Shown piece by piece: positions 56,508-64,000 of a stretch of DNA of 64,000 nucleotides. The DNA comes from an uncultured Lactobacillus sp. (lineage in GTDB: Bacteria > Bacillota > Bacilli > Lactobacillales > Lactobacillaceae). A program made the translations under genes and the position numbers. Position 1 is the stretch's first letter. Each line of letters starts with the position of its first letter. The DNA lies in the NCBI RefSeq assembly GCF_945290125.1, contig NZ_CALYQV010000001.1, positions 1 through 64,000 on the forward strand, in the 5' to 3' direction. The notes under the pieces were generated by a model, which worked only from the letters and a program-made list of their open reading frames with translations, ran no database searches and was not told the origin of the DNA.

Positions 56508-56909
56508 TTATTTCTCACTTTTTTGCACTAATTCATTAACAGTATGGTTAAAAGATGCTATCTCTTGCTTACTAAGCCCTTGCAATAAGGATTCTTCAAT
56601 CTCTTTTAATTCACGTCTTAATTGAACGACTTTTTGAAGTCCCGTTTCATTTAACAAAACAGTTTTGCTTGAATCTCTCTCAGATCTTTTAACTGTAATA
56701 AAACTTACTGTTTTTTTCTGTTGTAATTGTCTGCTTAATGTCGATAGCGAAATTTTTAAGTTATCAGCTAAATCTCCCATTTTTAAAGCTGTATTGTCAT
56801 TTTGATCGAAATATAGCAAAATTCTTGTTTGTGAAAGATTTAAGCCACATTTTTTGCTTATTTCGTTTTTAATATTCTCCGCTATTGTGCTAAAAGATAA
56901 AACATTCAT
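56508..56909 (-). CDS. MarR-family transcriptional regulator
   Basis: The 133-residue protein has the winged-helix core of MarR regulators (SQTRILLYFDQNDNTALKMGDLADNLKISLSTLSRQLQQKK, about 25-65, then a beta-wing with VKRSERDSSKT) and terminal dimerisation helices. The ligand is unknown. It is upstream of the second degV on the minus strand, so a link to fatty-acid metabolism is plausible as with FabT, but unproven. An AAGG site lies before the ATG. Confidence 0.88.
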   Translation of the reverse strand: MNVLSFSTIAENIKNEISKKCGLNLSQTRILLYFDQNDNTALKMGDLADNLKISLSTLSRQLQQKKTVSFITVKRSERDSSKTVLLNETGLQKVVQLRRELKEIEESLLQGLSKQEIASFNHTVNELVQKSEK

Positions 56910-57213
56910 TTAACTACCTTTTCTGATAAAAACAAAAATAATTTGTAAGTTAATATTTATACTGTTCACAATTTTTCCAAAAGATAAATTACTTTGTGAA
57001 ACAATAGGGTTACCAGTATAGTGATATTACTTACCATTAATTTTAACTTATAAATATTTATATCAATAACTTTAAATCTATATTACCAGTATATCAGTTT
57101 TTTGCAATAGCTTCTTTAAAAAGTAAATTTATAATTAATATATAACTAGTAGTACTCTTTTTTAAGATTTAATCATAAAATATACCTAAAGCTAATACAA
57201 ATTGCTTAATACT
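56910..57213. other. Gene-free gap between marR and rqcH with direct repeats
   Basis: This AT-rich gap holds two direct copies of TTACCAGTATA (57010-57020 and 57083-57093), 73 bases apart, which read TATACTGGTAA on the marR strand. No gene or terminator is visible. The copies might be operator half-sites or alternative promoters for marR. Confidence 0.35.
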
Positions 57214-57222
57214 TGATATAAT
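57214..57222 (+). promoter_or_regulatory. Extended -10 promoter of rqcH
   Basis: TGA followed by consensus TATAAT (57217-57222) lies 27 bases before the rqcH ATG and gives a very short leader with the GAGGTGA ribosome-binding site. Confidence 0.55.
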
Positions 57223-57248
57223 AGTAAGCGTGTTTTGAGGTGATAATT

Positions 57249-58937
57249 ATGGCTTTTGACGGTTTATTCATACATAGTCTTTTAAATAGTGTTAAGCCAA
57301 AAATAATCAATGGTCGGCTTTCAAAAATTTACCAACCATTTGAACAAGATTTAGTATTAACTTTTAGAAAAGAACGCAAAAATATTCAGTTGTTATTATC
57401 GGCAAATGCGCAATACCCTAGGTTTTACATAACTAACCAAACTATTGCTAATCCTGATAAGGCTCCCACTTTTGTCATGGTACTGCGCAAATATTTGGAA
57501 GGCTCAGTATTGCAATCAATTGAACAACTGGGTGTTGACCGCATTATATATTTTAATTTTAGTAATCGTAATGAGCTGGGAGATCAAGTTCAGTTAGTTT
57601 TATCATTAGAATTAATGGGACGACATAGTAATGTCATACTTTATGATCAAAAAAGTGGCCATATAATTGATCTGCTTAAGCGAATTAATCCAGATGAAAA
57701 CAGGGTGAGACTGCTTTTGCCCAAAGCCAAATATGAATTACCACCTTTAATATCTGGAATAAACGGCTTTGAAGTAACAGAAAAAGAGTTTAAAGAAAAG
57801 GCTATAAATTCGGATCCAGTAGATTTTGCTAGTCAAATTAGTGGCCTGGATCGTGACGATCGCCAAGAGCTCATTGGTTATTTAGAAGATGATTTTTCTT
57901 ATTCATCTTTTAAGACTTTTATGAGTCAATTTAATAAAAAAGGCGCTTTTATATTAAAAACGCCAAATAATAAACGTAAAATTTTTCCCTACCTGCCCTA
58001 CCATCTTAACCTAACAAAAGAAAGTGCTGATCCCGATATCAATCATGCTTTGGATGAGTTTTATGAGTATCAGTCAAATCAAGATTGGGTACGACAAAAG
58101 TCAGCTCAAATTGAGCGGCTAATCAAAAATGAATACAAAAAATTAACCAAAAAAATTGTTAAGCTCAAAAAGCAGCTGGAACAGGCAGAAAATTCTGAAG
58201 GATACAGGATACAAGGAGAAATCCTTAACGCAAATTTATCCCAAGTTAAGCCAGGAATGGCAGAAGTTTCTTTGCCAAATTATTATGATAATAATCGTCC
58301 ACTAAAAATTAAACTTGATGTTGCCCTCTCTCCGGCTCGTAATGCGCAGAAGTATTTCACTAAATATAAAAAACTACGTGATTCTATTAAACACGTTAAA
58401 GAGCAAATAGCTATTGCTCAGGATAATTTAGATTATTTTGATTCTGTTCAGACTGCAATTGATAATGCTGAACCGCAGGATATCGATCAAATTACTGAAG
58501 AGTTAATGAATCAGGGCTATTTAAAGAAACCCCAAAAACCAAAACGAAAAAAGAAAATTACCGAAAAGAATCTGAATAAATTTCGTATATCTTCGGGTAA
58601 AACCGTTTTAGTTGGAAAGAATAATTTACAAAACGACTGGTTAACTTTAAAAAAGGCTAATAAAACTGATATTTGGTTTCATGTTAAAAATATTCCAGGC
58701 TCACACGTGATTTTGCAATCATCTGAAGCAACAGATGAAGACATTTTAGAAACAGCTGAAATTGCTGCATATTTCTCCAAAGCTAAAAATTCTGCTCACG
58801 TACAAGTCGATTATGTTCAAGATAAACGTGTAAAAAAACCAAATGGAGCAAAACCAGGCTTTGTGATTTATACTGGTCAAAATTCAATTGAAGTGACCCC
58901 TGAAAAAACTAGGGTATTATCTAAGAGAATAAATTAA
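57249..58937 (+). CDS. rqcH: Ribosome quality control protein RqcH (NFACT/FbpA family)
   Basis: RqcH binds stalled 50S subunits and adds C-terminal alanine tails that mark the nascent chain for ClpXP. The 562-residue protein has the NFACT-N domain with the essential Asp97-Arg98 pair (LGVDRIIYF), helix-hairpin and coiled-coil segments (about 280-430), and the NFACT-R domain near 445-545 with WFHVKNIPGSHVIL. It is often annotated as a fibronectin-binding protein. The ATG at 57249 follows GAGGTGA. clpX in this window encodes part of the protease that would degrade its products. Confidence 0.95.
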   Translation: MAFDGLFIHSLLNSVKPKIINGRLSKIYQPFEQDLVLTFRKERKNIQLLLSANAQYPRFYITNQTIANPDKAPTFVMVLRKYLEGSVLQSIEQLGVDRIIYFNFSNRNELGDQVQLVLSLELMGRHSNVILYDQKSGHIIDLLKRINPDENRVRLLLPKAKYELPPLISGINGFEVTEKEFKEKAINSDPVDFASQISGLDRDDRQELIGYLEDDFSYSSFKTFMSQFNKKGAFILKTPNNKRKIFPYLPYHLNLTKESADPDINHALDEFYEYQSNQDWVRQKSAQIERLIKNEYKKLTKKIVKLKKQLEQAENSEGYRIQGEILNANLSQVKPGMAEVSLPNYYDNNRPLKIKLDVALSPARNAQKYFTKYKKLRDSIKHVKEQIAIAQDNLDYFDSVQTAIDNAEPQDIDQITEELMNQGYLKKPQKPKRKKKITEKNLNKFRISSGKTVLVGKNNLQNDWLTLKKANKTDIWFHVKNIPGSHVILQSSEATDEDILETAEIAAYFSKAKNSAHVQVDYVQDKRVKKPNGAKPGFVIYTGQNSIEVTPEKTRVLSKRIN

Positions 58938-58974
58938 AAAAACGAGGATGAAGTAAAAATCATCCTCGTTTTTT
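58937..58974. terminator. Bidirectional terminator between rqcH and carB
   Basis: A perfect 15-bp stem (58937-58951 with 58960-58974) with an 8-base loop and A6/T6 ends overlaps the rqcH stop and the carB stop, serving both converging genes. Confidence 0.92.
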
Positions 58975-61900
58975 AAATCGGCTGAGTAGTTAAAGATAAA
59001 GACTCTAAAACGCTTAAAATAAGTTCAGTAGTTTCGATGCTTGAGAAAACTGGTATGTTTTGATTCAGAGCTTCATCGCGTATCCTGGTTGCATCATCAC
59101 TAGCGGAATCAGATAAATTAGTAATATTTATTACCATATCAATCTTATGTTGGCGAATCTTGTCTAATAAGCTGCAAGAGCCATGACTAATTTTTGACAC
59201 TATTCCAGTTGTAATACCGGCTTCGGCCAATTCATTAGCCGTACCCTCGGTTGCAATTATTTTAAAGCCTAAACGGTAAAATCTCTGAGCCAATTCTGTT
59301 ACTTTTTTCTTATCTTCGTCGCGCACAGATATAAAAATTATTCCATAACTTGGTATTTTTACGCCACTAGCTTCATACCCTTTGTATAAAGCTTTTGCCA
59401 GTTCGGTATCTCTACCCATGACAGAACCAGAAGACTTCATTTTTGAGTCGAACGTATTTTCGCTTTGATAATTAATATAAGAAAAGACCGGCATTTTAAC
59501 AAATATAAAGCTATTTGAACGCCATAATCCACTTTTGTATCCTAATTCAGGCAAAGACTTTCCGATTAAAACTTCTGTCGCACATTTGGTAATATCCTTA
59601 CCAAGAGCCTTGGAAAGAAAAGCGATATTATGGCCAGCATAAGGCTTAATTTGCAATAAATATACTTTCTTATCAACAATTAAGAAATGTAAGGTAAAAA
59701 TACCACGCATATTTATACGTTTAACTAATGCAATAGCAAATTCAGTTAATAATTTCTTGGCCGTTTTAGATAAGTTTTGTGGTTTAAAAACAGCTATTGA
59801 ATCTGACGCATGTGAACCTGTTTGTTCCAAGTGCTCAATAATACCTGGAAGAGTTACATTTTTACCATCTGAAATGGCAGTTATCTCATATTTATTTCCT
59901 TCAATAAAATGAGACAAGCTTACCTTAGAAAGCTGATTTTCTTCTAAATATTTTTTTAAGGCAGGTAAATCATAAACCACAGCCGACTTTTGCTTTACCC
60001 CTAAATTATTAAAGCCACCAATTAAAATTGGAAATCCGTGTTCTTTAATGAACTTTTGGGCTGCACTTTTATTAACAGTCGTTAGTAGTTTGTTTTGACT
60101 TAAATTTTTTACTGGTTTAGTTAATGCCTGCTCTATACGATCTTTAGGATTAACATCCTTGTTACCTAAAATATTCAGACCGTTTTCGATTAATTTCTTA
60201 CATAGAGCATTCATCTCTTTGCCAGAAAATTGGATTAAAACATCTTTGATTTTTTCTTTCTTAGTAATTTGCAGAATACTTTCAACTGTAATTGGTTCAA
60301 AATAAACTTTATCTACTCTCTTGTAGCTGATAGCAACTGACTCATCATTATTTGAAAGTAAAATAATGTCATAATTATTATTATGTAAAGTATCAATTGC
60401 ATGACTTAGCATATAGTCGAATTCACTTGTAACTGAAACTTGTGATGGCAGCATTCCGATTATTAAAACCTTTTTAGAGGTAGTCAAAGCTCGGCTTTCG
60501 TCTTGAACTCCAAACGAGCCATAATATGCTTTAACTAAGGGCTTAATGGTTCCCGCAGTGCCATCAATTTGCTGGTAGGCGGGGTTTAAATGTATTTTTG
60601 CAAGTCTTTTTTCAATTGCACCCACACTTATGTTAGATAAGTTAGCAATTAAAAGATTACGGAAGCCTCTCTTTTTAGCTTCAATTAGTAATTCATCTGA
60701 TAAGTGTTCGTTTACTAATTTATAACCAATTTCCACTATATGATACAGCTTTTGGAAATATACCGGATGAATATGAACAATTTCTTGTAATTCCTGATAA
60801 CTAAAGCCTTTTGCAATTGCAGCTAGTAGTTTAAGTAAATGTAACTCATCTGGTTGTTTTAGATCAGAAAGAATTTCTGATTTATCTTTAGCTTTTTCCG
60901 CTTGAAAAACGGTTAGTGACATTTTTATATTTACTGTTGAAGCCAGACCTTTTAAAAAAGCAGACTCAAAATTTGTACCTAAGCCAATAGCTTCTCCACT
61001 CGCCTGCATTCTGTTGTCTAATTTGTAATGATTACTACCAGATTGGGTTAATGACCAAAATGGCATCCGAATGGCTACTTTGTCCAAAGTTGGTTCGATT
61101 GCCGCATTAAGTCCTGATAACGGATCTTTAATTTCATCTAAACGATAACCAAGTGCAACCTTACAGACAATATAACCTAAACTATATAGTCCTACCCTTT
61201 TAGACCAAATAGCGCTACGCGTTAGTCTTGGCTTTATCGATAAAACTTTGACTGCAAAATTTGTACCTTTATGCTTGACGGCGAAATGTATATTTAAAAT
61301 TCCTACTATTTGCAGACTAGCCGCTATTTTTTGGGCAATTGCTCGAATCCTCTGTACTTGGTCATTGTTAAGGGTCAGGGCGGGCATCACAGCCGCTGAA
61401 TCACCGGCATTTATAGCTACAGACTCAATAGTATCTGCTAGATTAGTAAAAAGCGTATTTCCTGAGCTATCACGAATAATATTAGCAATTACTTCGTCCC
61501 AAGAAGATAAGTCTTCTGCTAAGTGATAATTACCAAACGAAAAATTTTCCAGTCGTTTTTCTTTTTGTAAGTACTCGTTCAGATCAGTAATATTATTAAA
61601 AATAATTTTTTGGTTAAGTGCTGAATCTTTTTGCTTAATAAGCATCACAGGAAAGTGAACGTGCTCTTCCAATTGCATTTGCAAGTTAATTGCATCGAAA
61701 TCAGTTAGATTCCAATATTTGCTTGCCTCAATCAGGTTTTCTGTCAGAAAAGCGTTCATTTTTTGATGATTGTCCATTGCCAATGTGCGTTTATTCAAAG
61801 TTAACAAGCGCACTCCCATTTGTCGCAAAATACCATCTTGAACAAGTTCCCGAGTAACTTTTAAGCCAGTTGTAGAACCATAAGCAGATATAATGGCATC

Positions 61901-62149
61901 CGGTTCTTCCATTCGAATTATTCTTTTGAGAAATTCCAGGGTCATTGGTTCAAGATATACGGTTAAGCCAGGCTTTTTATCAGTAGAAATAGTTGCAGGG
62001 TTAGGATTGACTAAAACTACCTGAATATCCTCTTCAAAAAGTGCTTTAATAGCGTCTTCAACTAATAAATCAGTTTCAGATACCTTACCGACTAAAGTTG
62101 GTCCTGATCCGATGATTAATACTTTATCTAAATCATTATCTAAAGGCAT
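58973..62149 (-). CDS. carB: CarB-like protein, carbamoyl phosphate synthase large subunit homologue lacking catalytic residues
   Basis: The 1058-residue protein has the full CarB plan: two homologous ATP-grasp halves, a middle oligomerisation domain and a C-terminal MGS-like allosteric domain (about 935-1058). The chemistry is missing. E. coli ligands Gln285, Glu299 and Asn301 correspond to His288, Ser304 and Lys306; Gln829, Glu841, Asn843 and Arg845 correspond to His821, Gln833, Lys835 and Tyr837. The glycine-rich loop after Arg169 (GGSGGG) is DSALNQ. The frame is intact, so this is not simple decay. I infer a pseudoenzyme with structural or sensing function. It is the last gene of rluD-carA-carB, 2 bases after carA. 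Confidence 0.85.
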   Translation of the reverse strand: MPLDNDLDKVLIIGSGPTLVGKVSETDLLVEDAIKALFEEDIQVVLVNPNPATISTDKKPGLTVYLEPMTLEFLKRIIRMEEPDAIISAYGSTTGLKVTRELVQDGILRQMGVRLLTLNKRTLAMDNHQKMNAFLTENLIEASKYWNLTDFDAINLQMQLEEHVHFPVMLIKQKDSALNQKIIFNNITDLNEYLQKEKRLENFSFGNYHLAEDLSSWDEVIANIIRDSSGNTLFTNLADTIESVAINAGDSAAVMPALTLNNDQVQRIRAIAQKIAASLQIVGILNIHFAVKHKGTNFAVKVLSIKPRLTRSAIWSKRVGLYSLGYIVCKVALGYRLDEIKDPLSGLNAAIEPTLDKVAIRMPFWSLTQSGSNHYKLDNRMQASGEAIGLGTNFESAFLKGLASTVNIKMSLTVFQAEKAKDKSEILSDLKQPDELHLLKLLAAIAKGFSYQELQEIVHIHPVYFQKLYHIVEIGYKLVNEHLSDELLIEAKKRGFRNLLIANLSNISVGAIEKRLAKIHLNPAYQQIDGTAGTIKPLVKAYYGSFGVQDESRALTTSKKVLIIGMLPSQVSVTSEFDYMLSHAIDTLHNNNYDIILLSNNDESVAISYKRVDKVYFEPITVESILQITKKEKIKDVLIQFSGKEMNALCKKLIENGLNILGNKDVNPKDRIEQALTKPVKNLSQNKLLTTVNKSAAQKFIKEHGFPILIGGFNNLGVKQKSAVVYDLPALKKYLEENQLSKVSLSHFIEGNKYEITAISDGKNVTLPGIIEHLEQTGSHASDSIAVFKPQNLSKTAKKLLTEFAIALVKRINMRGIFTLHFLIVDKKVYLLQIKPYAGHNIAFLSKALGKDITKCATEVLIGKSLPELGYKSGLWRSNSFIFVKMPVFSYINYQSENTFDSKMKSSGSVMGRDTELAKALYKGYEASGVKIPSYGIIFISVRDEDKKKVTELAQRFYRLGFKIIATEGTANELAEAGITTGIVSKISHGSCSLLDKIRQHKIDMVINITNLSDSASDDATRIRDEALNQNIPVFSSIETTELILSVLESLSLTTQPI

Positions 62150-62151
62150 AT

Positions 62152-63207
62152 TTACACCATCATCTTTACAAAGTTATCAAAAATAGGAAGAGCATCAAGA
62201 CTTCCTGGAGCTCCTTCAGCATTGAAAGCCGTACCAATTACCTTGTTAGTTTTATTACTATAACCGGCAAGTAATTCACTGTGAAGATCGTAAAATTCTC
62301 TTTCCATTTCGAATTGAACGCTATTTGGTAGAATCAGTTGATCAATATTCATAGCCACTTGCCAAATCTTGTTTGTGTTCTGATCAATAACAGGATAATT
62401 AATGCCACTATATGGTTGTGGTAAGTCGACAAGTTCGAAATTCAAAAAATCGCTTAATGTTAAAAAACCTAAGCCAATTCCCCAAATTGGAATTTGATCA
62501 TAAAATGCTGAAAAAATTGGTTCAAGGTCCGGCATTAATTCATTGGGCTTGCCTGGTCCTCCTGAGATGATAATTCCTTGGGGCCGCAGATTTTCAATAT
62601 CTGGCACAGCAACATTATATGGTAAAACAGTAGCATTAACCTTTCTCAAAGATAATTCTCTAAGCATGGAATGCTTTAAACCAAGATCAATTATAGCTAC
62701 GGTTTTACCTACATTAGGTACCGCATATGCATTCTTAGTGGAAACAGCCGCTGATTTATTTTTGGGTAAAACCAAAGCTTTAATTTGGTCAAAAGCGTGT
62801 TCATCATTTGTGTCCATAATCGAAGCTTTGATTGTCTTCTCCTTATTCAAAAGATGAACTAATGCTCTGATATCGACATTAAAAATTGCTGGTATATTTT
62901 TTTCTTTTAAAAAAGAAGCTAAATCCTGGAAGTTGCCACTTTCGGAAATATTTTGCGCAACATCATTGGCAATTATTCCCTTTACCGTTGGATTAATACT
63001 CTCATAGTCAATTGCATTAATGCCATTGCCACCAATCATTGGTGCAGTAAACACCAGAATTTTGCCCGTATTGGTCGGATCAGTCAGTGCTTCTTGATAA
63101 CCAAAATTACCCGTTTGAATGGCTAACTCACCAGTGGAAATTATTGAGGATCCTAATCCTTCTCCTGGAAATGATTGTCCATTTTCCAGAATCAAATATC
63201 GTTTCAT
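62152..63207 (-). CDS. carA: CarA-like protein, carbamoyl phosphate synthase small subunit homologue lacking catalytic residues
   Basis: The 351-residue protein has the CarA N-terminal domain (GYQEALTDPT, about 36-45) and a class I glutamine amidotransferase fold with ISGGPGKPNE. The nucleophile is lost: the usual GICLGHQ is GIGLGFL, with Gly245 (GGC codon) where Cys269 stands in E. coli. The catalytic His353 is Asn329 (AAT) in FNAEGAP, while the following Glu331 is kept. Glutamine hydrolysis by the normal route is therefore not expected. It starts immediately after the rluD stop and is followed by carB after 2 bases. Intact length argues for selection. Confidence 0.87.
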   Translation of the reverse strand: MKRYLILENGQSFPGEGLGSSIISTGELAIQTGNFGYQEALTDPTNTGKILVFTAPMIGGNGINAIDYESINPTVKGIIANDVAQNISESGNFQDLASFLKEKNIPAIFNVDIRALVHLLNKEKTIKASIMDTNDEHAFDQIKALVLPKNKSAAVSTKNAYAVPNVGKTVAIIDLGLKHSMLRELSLRKVNATVLPYNVAVPDIENLRPQGIIISGGPGKPNELMPDLEPIFSAFYDQIPIWGIGLGFLTLSDFLNFELVDLPQPYSGINYPVIDQNTNKIWQVAMNIDQLILPNSVQFEMEREFYDLHSELLAGYSNKTNKVIGTAFNAEGAPGSLDALPIFDNFVKMMV

Positions 63208-64000
63208 TTAATCACTTTTTTCTCTCAATTCAGTCAGTCTTTGCAAAAAAATCCTTGGAGGTTGTACTTCAAATTCGAGCCATTTACCAGTAGTTGGCTG
63301 TCTGAATCCTAATACTTGAGCATGCAAAAATTGACCATTTTCCTTTAAGGTATGATGCGGTCCGTATAATGGGTCTCCTGCAACAGGATGCCCAATATAA
63401 GCAAGGTGTACCCTGATTTGATGAGTCCGACCCGTTTCAAGACGACATCTGAGTAAACTGTAATTTTGAAATTGTTCAAGAACAGTAAAATGTGTAATAG
63501 CTTCTTTGCCATTTGCTATTACAGCCATTTTTTTACGATTATAATGATCGCGTCCAATTGGAGCTTCTATTGTTCCTTGTTTTTCAGAAAAATTGCCGTG
63601 TACTATTGCTAAATATAGTCTTTTATTAGTTTTTGTGGCCAATTGTTTTTCCAAACTTTCACGTGCAAAAGCATTTTTGGCCACCATTAATAAGCCAGAT
63701 GTATCCTTGTCAATGCGATGGACAATTCCTGGACGAAATCCTTCAGGACTTTTAGCCAGGTTTTTCGTATGAAATAATAATGCATTAACGAGCGTGTGAT
63801 CTGGATGTCCAGCAGCTGGATGTACAACCATACCTTGAGGCTTGTTAACTACTATAACGTCTTGATCTTCATAAACAATGTCTAATGGAATGTCTTCCGG
63901 GATTAATGCCAATGGCTTTAATTTAGGTACAAAAACCGTAATTATGTCATTTTTTTGTACTTTATAGGACGACTTAACTATTTTTTTGTTAACCAAGATA
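63208..64000 (-). CDS. rluD: 23S rRNA pseudouridine synthase RluD-like (partial, cut by window edge)
   Basis: The visible 264 residues cover the RluA-family catalytic domain, with HRIDKDTSGLL holding the active Asp, RTHQIRVHLAYIGHPVAGDPLYG near the end and VNKPQGMVVHPAAGH near the start. The N-terminal S4 domain continues beyond 64000: the frame is open at the edge and the first visible residues VNKKIVKSSYKVQ are the end of an S4 domain. This is the ylyB-type gene that in Bacillus precedes pyrR and the pyr operon, which fits the carA-carB relic downstream. Confidence 0.93.
   Translation of the reverse strand, partial: ILVNKKIVKSSYKVQKNDIITVFVPKLKPLALIPEDIPLDIVYEDQDVIVVNKPQGMVVHPAAGHPDHTLVNALLFHTKNLAKSPEGFRPGIVHRIDKDTSGLLMVAKNAFARESLEKQLATKTNKRLYLAIVHGNFSEKQGTIEAPIGRDHYNRKKMAVIANGKEAITHFTVLEQFQNYSLLRCRLETGRTHQIRVHLAYIGHPVAGDPLYGPHHTLKENGQFLHAQVLGFRQPTTGKWLEFEVQPPRIFLQRLTELREKSD

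Noticed and set aside
56971..57003. Resemblance to the streptococcal/lactococcal difSL site (ATTTTTCC at the left, TGAAA at the right)
   Set aside because: Only about 21 of 33 positions agree with difSL as I remember it. The central part does not fit, and it is 2.1 kb beyond the end of the xerS-like gene rather than just upstream of it.

Overview
The window comes from a low-GC Gram-positive bacterium. It is most like Lactobacillus in the strict sense (acidophilus/delbrueckii group); the species is not determined. This rests on the AT-rich composition, the housekeeping gene orders (tig-clpX-engB, cvfB-xerD-ribT-scpAB-rluB, cmk-rpsA-der-hup-TPR, rbgA-rnhB-dprA-topA-trmFO-xerC-hslVU, parE-parC), the paired pfkA-pyk, a Mn-dependent pyrophosphatase, and an FMN-riboswitch-controlled riboflavin transporter in place of a visible biosynthetic operon.

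Layout. 0.1-5.6 kb: protein folding and quality control (tig, clpX), ribosome assembly (engB), a small minus-strand protein with no AUG/GUG/UUG start, and uvrC. 5.7-11.2 kb: an obgE / O-acyltransferase / rnz / SDR / lapA run, then rpmF. 11.3-19.2 kb: a metallophosphatase, yjzD, dnaE, then pfkA-pyk behind a palindrome holding two cre-like sites. 19.4-30.3 kb: cvfB to rluB, FMN riboswitch-ribU, a LysM protein, cmk, rpsA, der, hup, TPR. 30.4-44.4 kb: yitT, cca, hlyIII, degV, yozE, rbgA, rnhB, dprA, topA, trmFO, xerC, hslVU, galM. 44.5-51.8 kb: plsY, topoisomerase IV, a LysR regulator and ppaC.

From about 52.2 to 53.75 kb lies a 1.5 kb AT-rich gene-free stretch. It contains a very good match to the Bacillus subtilis dif site (52852-52879), and a XerS-type tyrosine recombinase follows. 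To the left almost all genes are on the plus strand; to the right most are on the minus strand. This is the orientation switch expected at a replication terminus. With XerC, XerD, XerS-like, ParE/ParC, TopA, HU and ScpAB, the window carries much of the chromosome segregation and resolution machinery.

Right of the terminus are a frameshifted NUDIX gene, a second DegV, a MarR regulator, rqcH, and a minus-strand rluD-carA-carB run. The most striking observation is that this carA-carB pair is intact in reading frame and full length, yet lacks essential catalytic residues in all three active sites. The glutaminase Cys and His are replaced, and the metal/ATP ligands of both synthetase halves are replaced, while the C-terminal MGS-like allosteric domain is recognisable. 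Its position next to rluD matches the ancestral Firmicute lspA-rluD-pyr locus. It therefore looks like the relic of a pyrimidine operon kept as a pseudoenzyme pair, possibly for a regulatory or sensing role.
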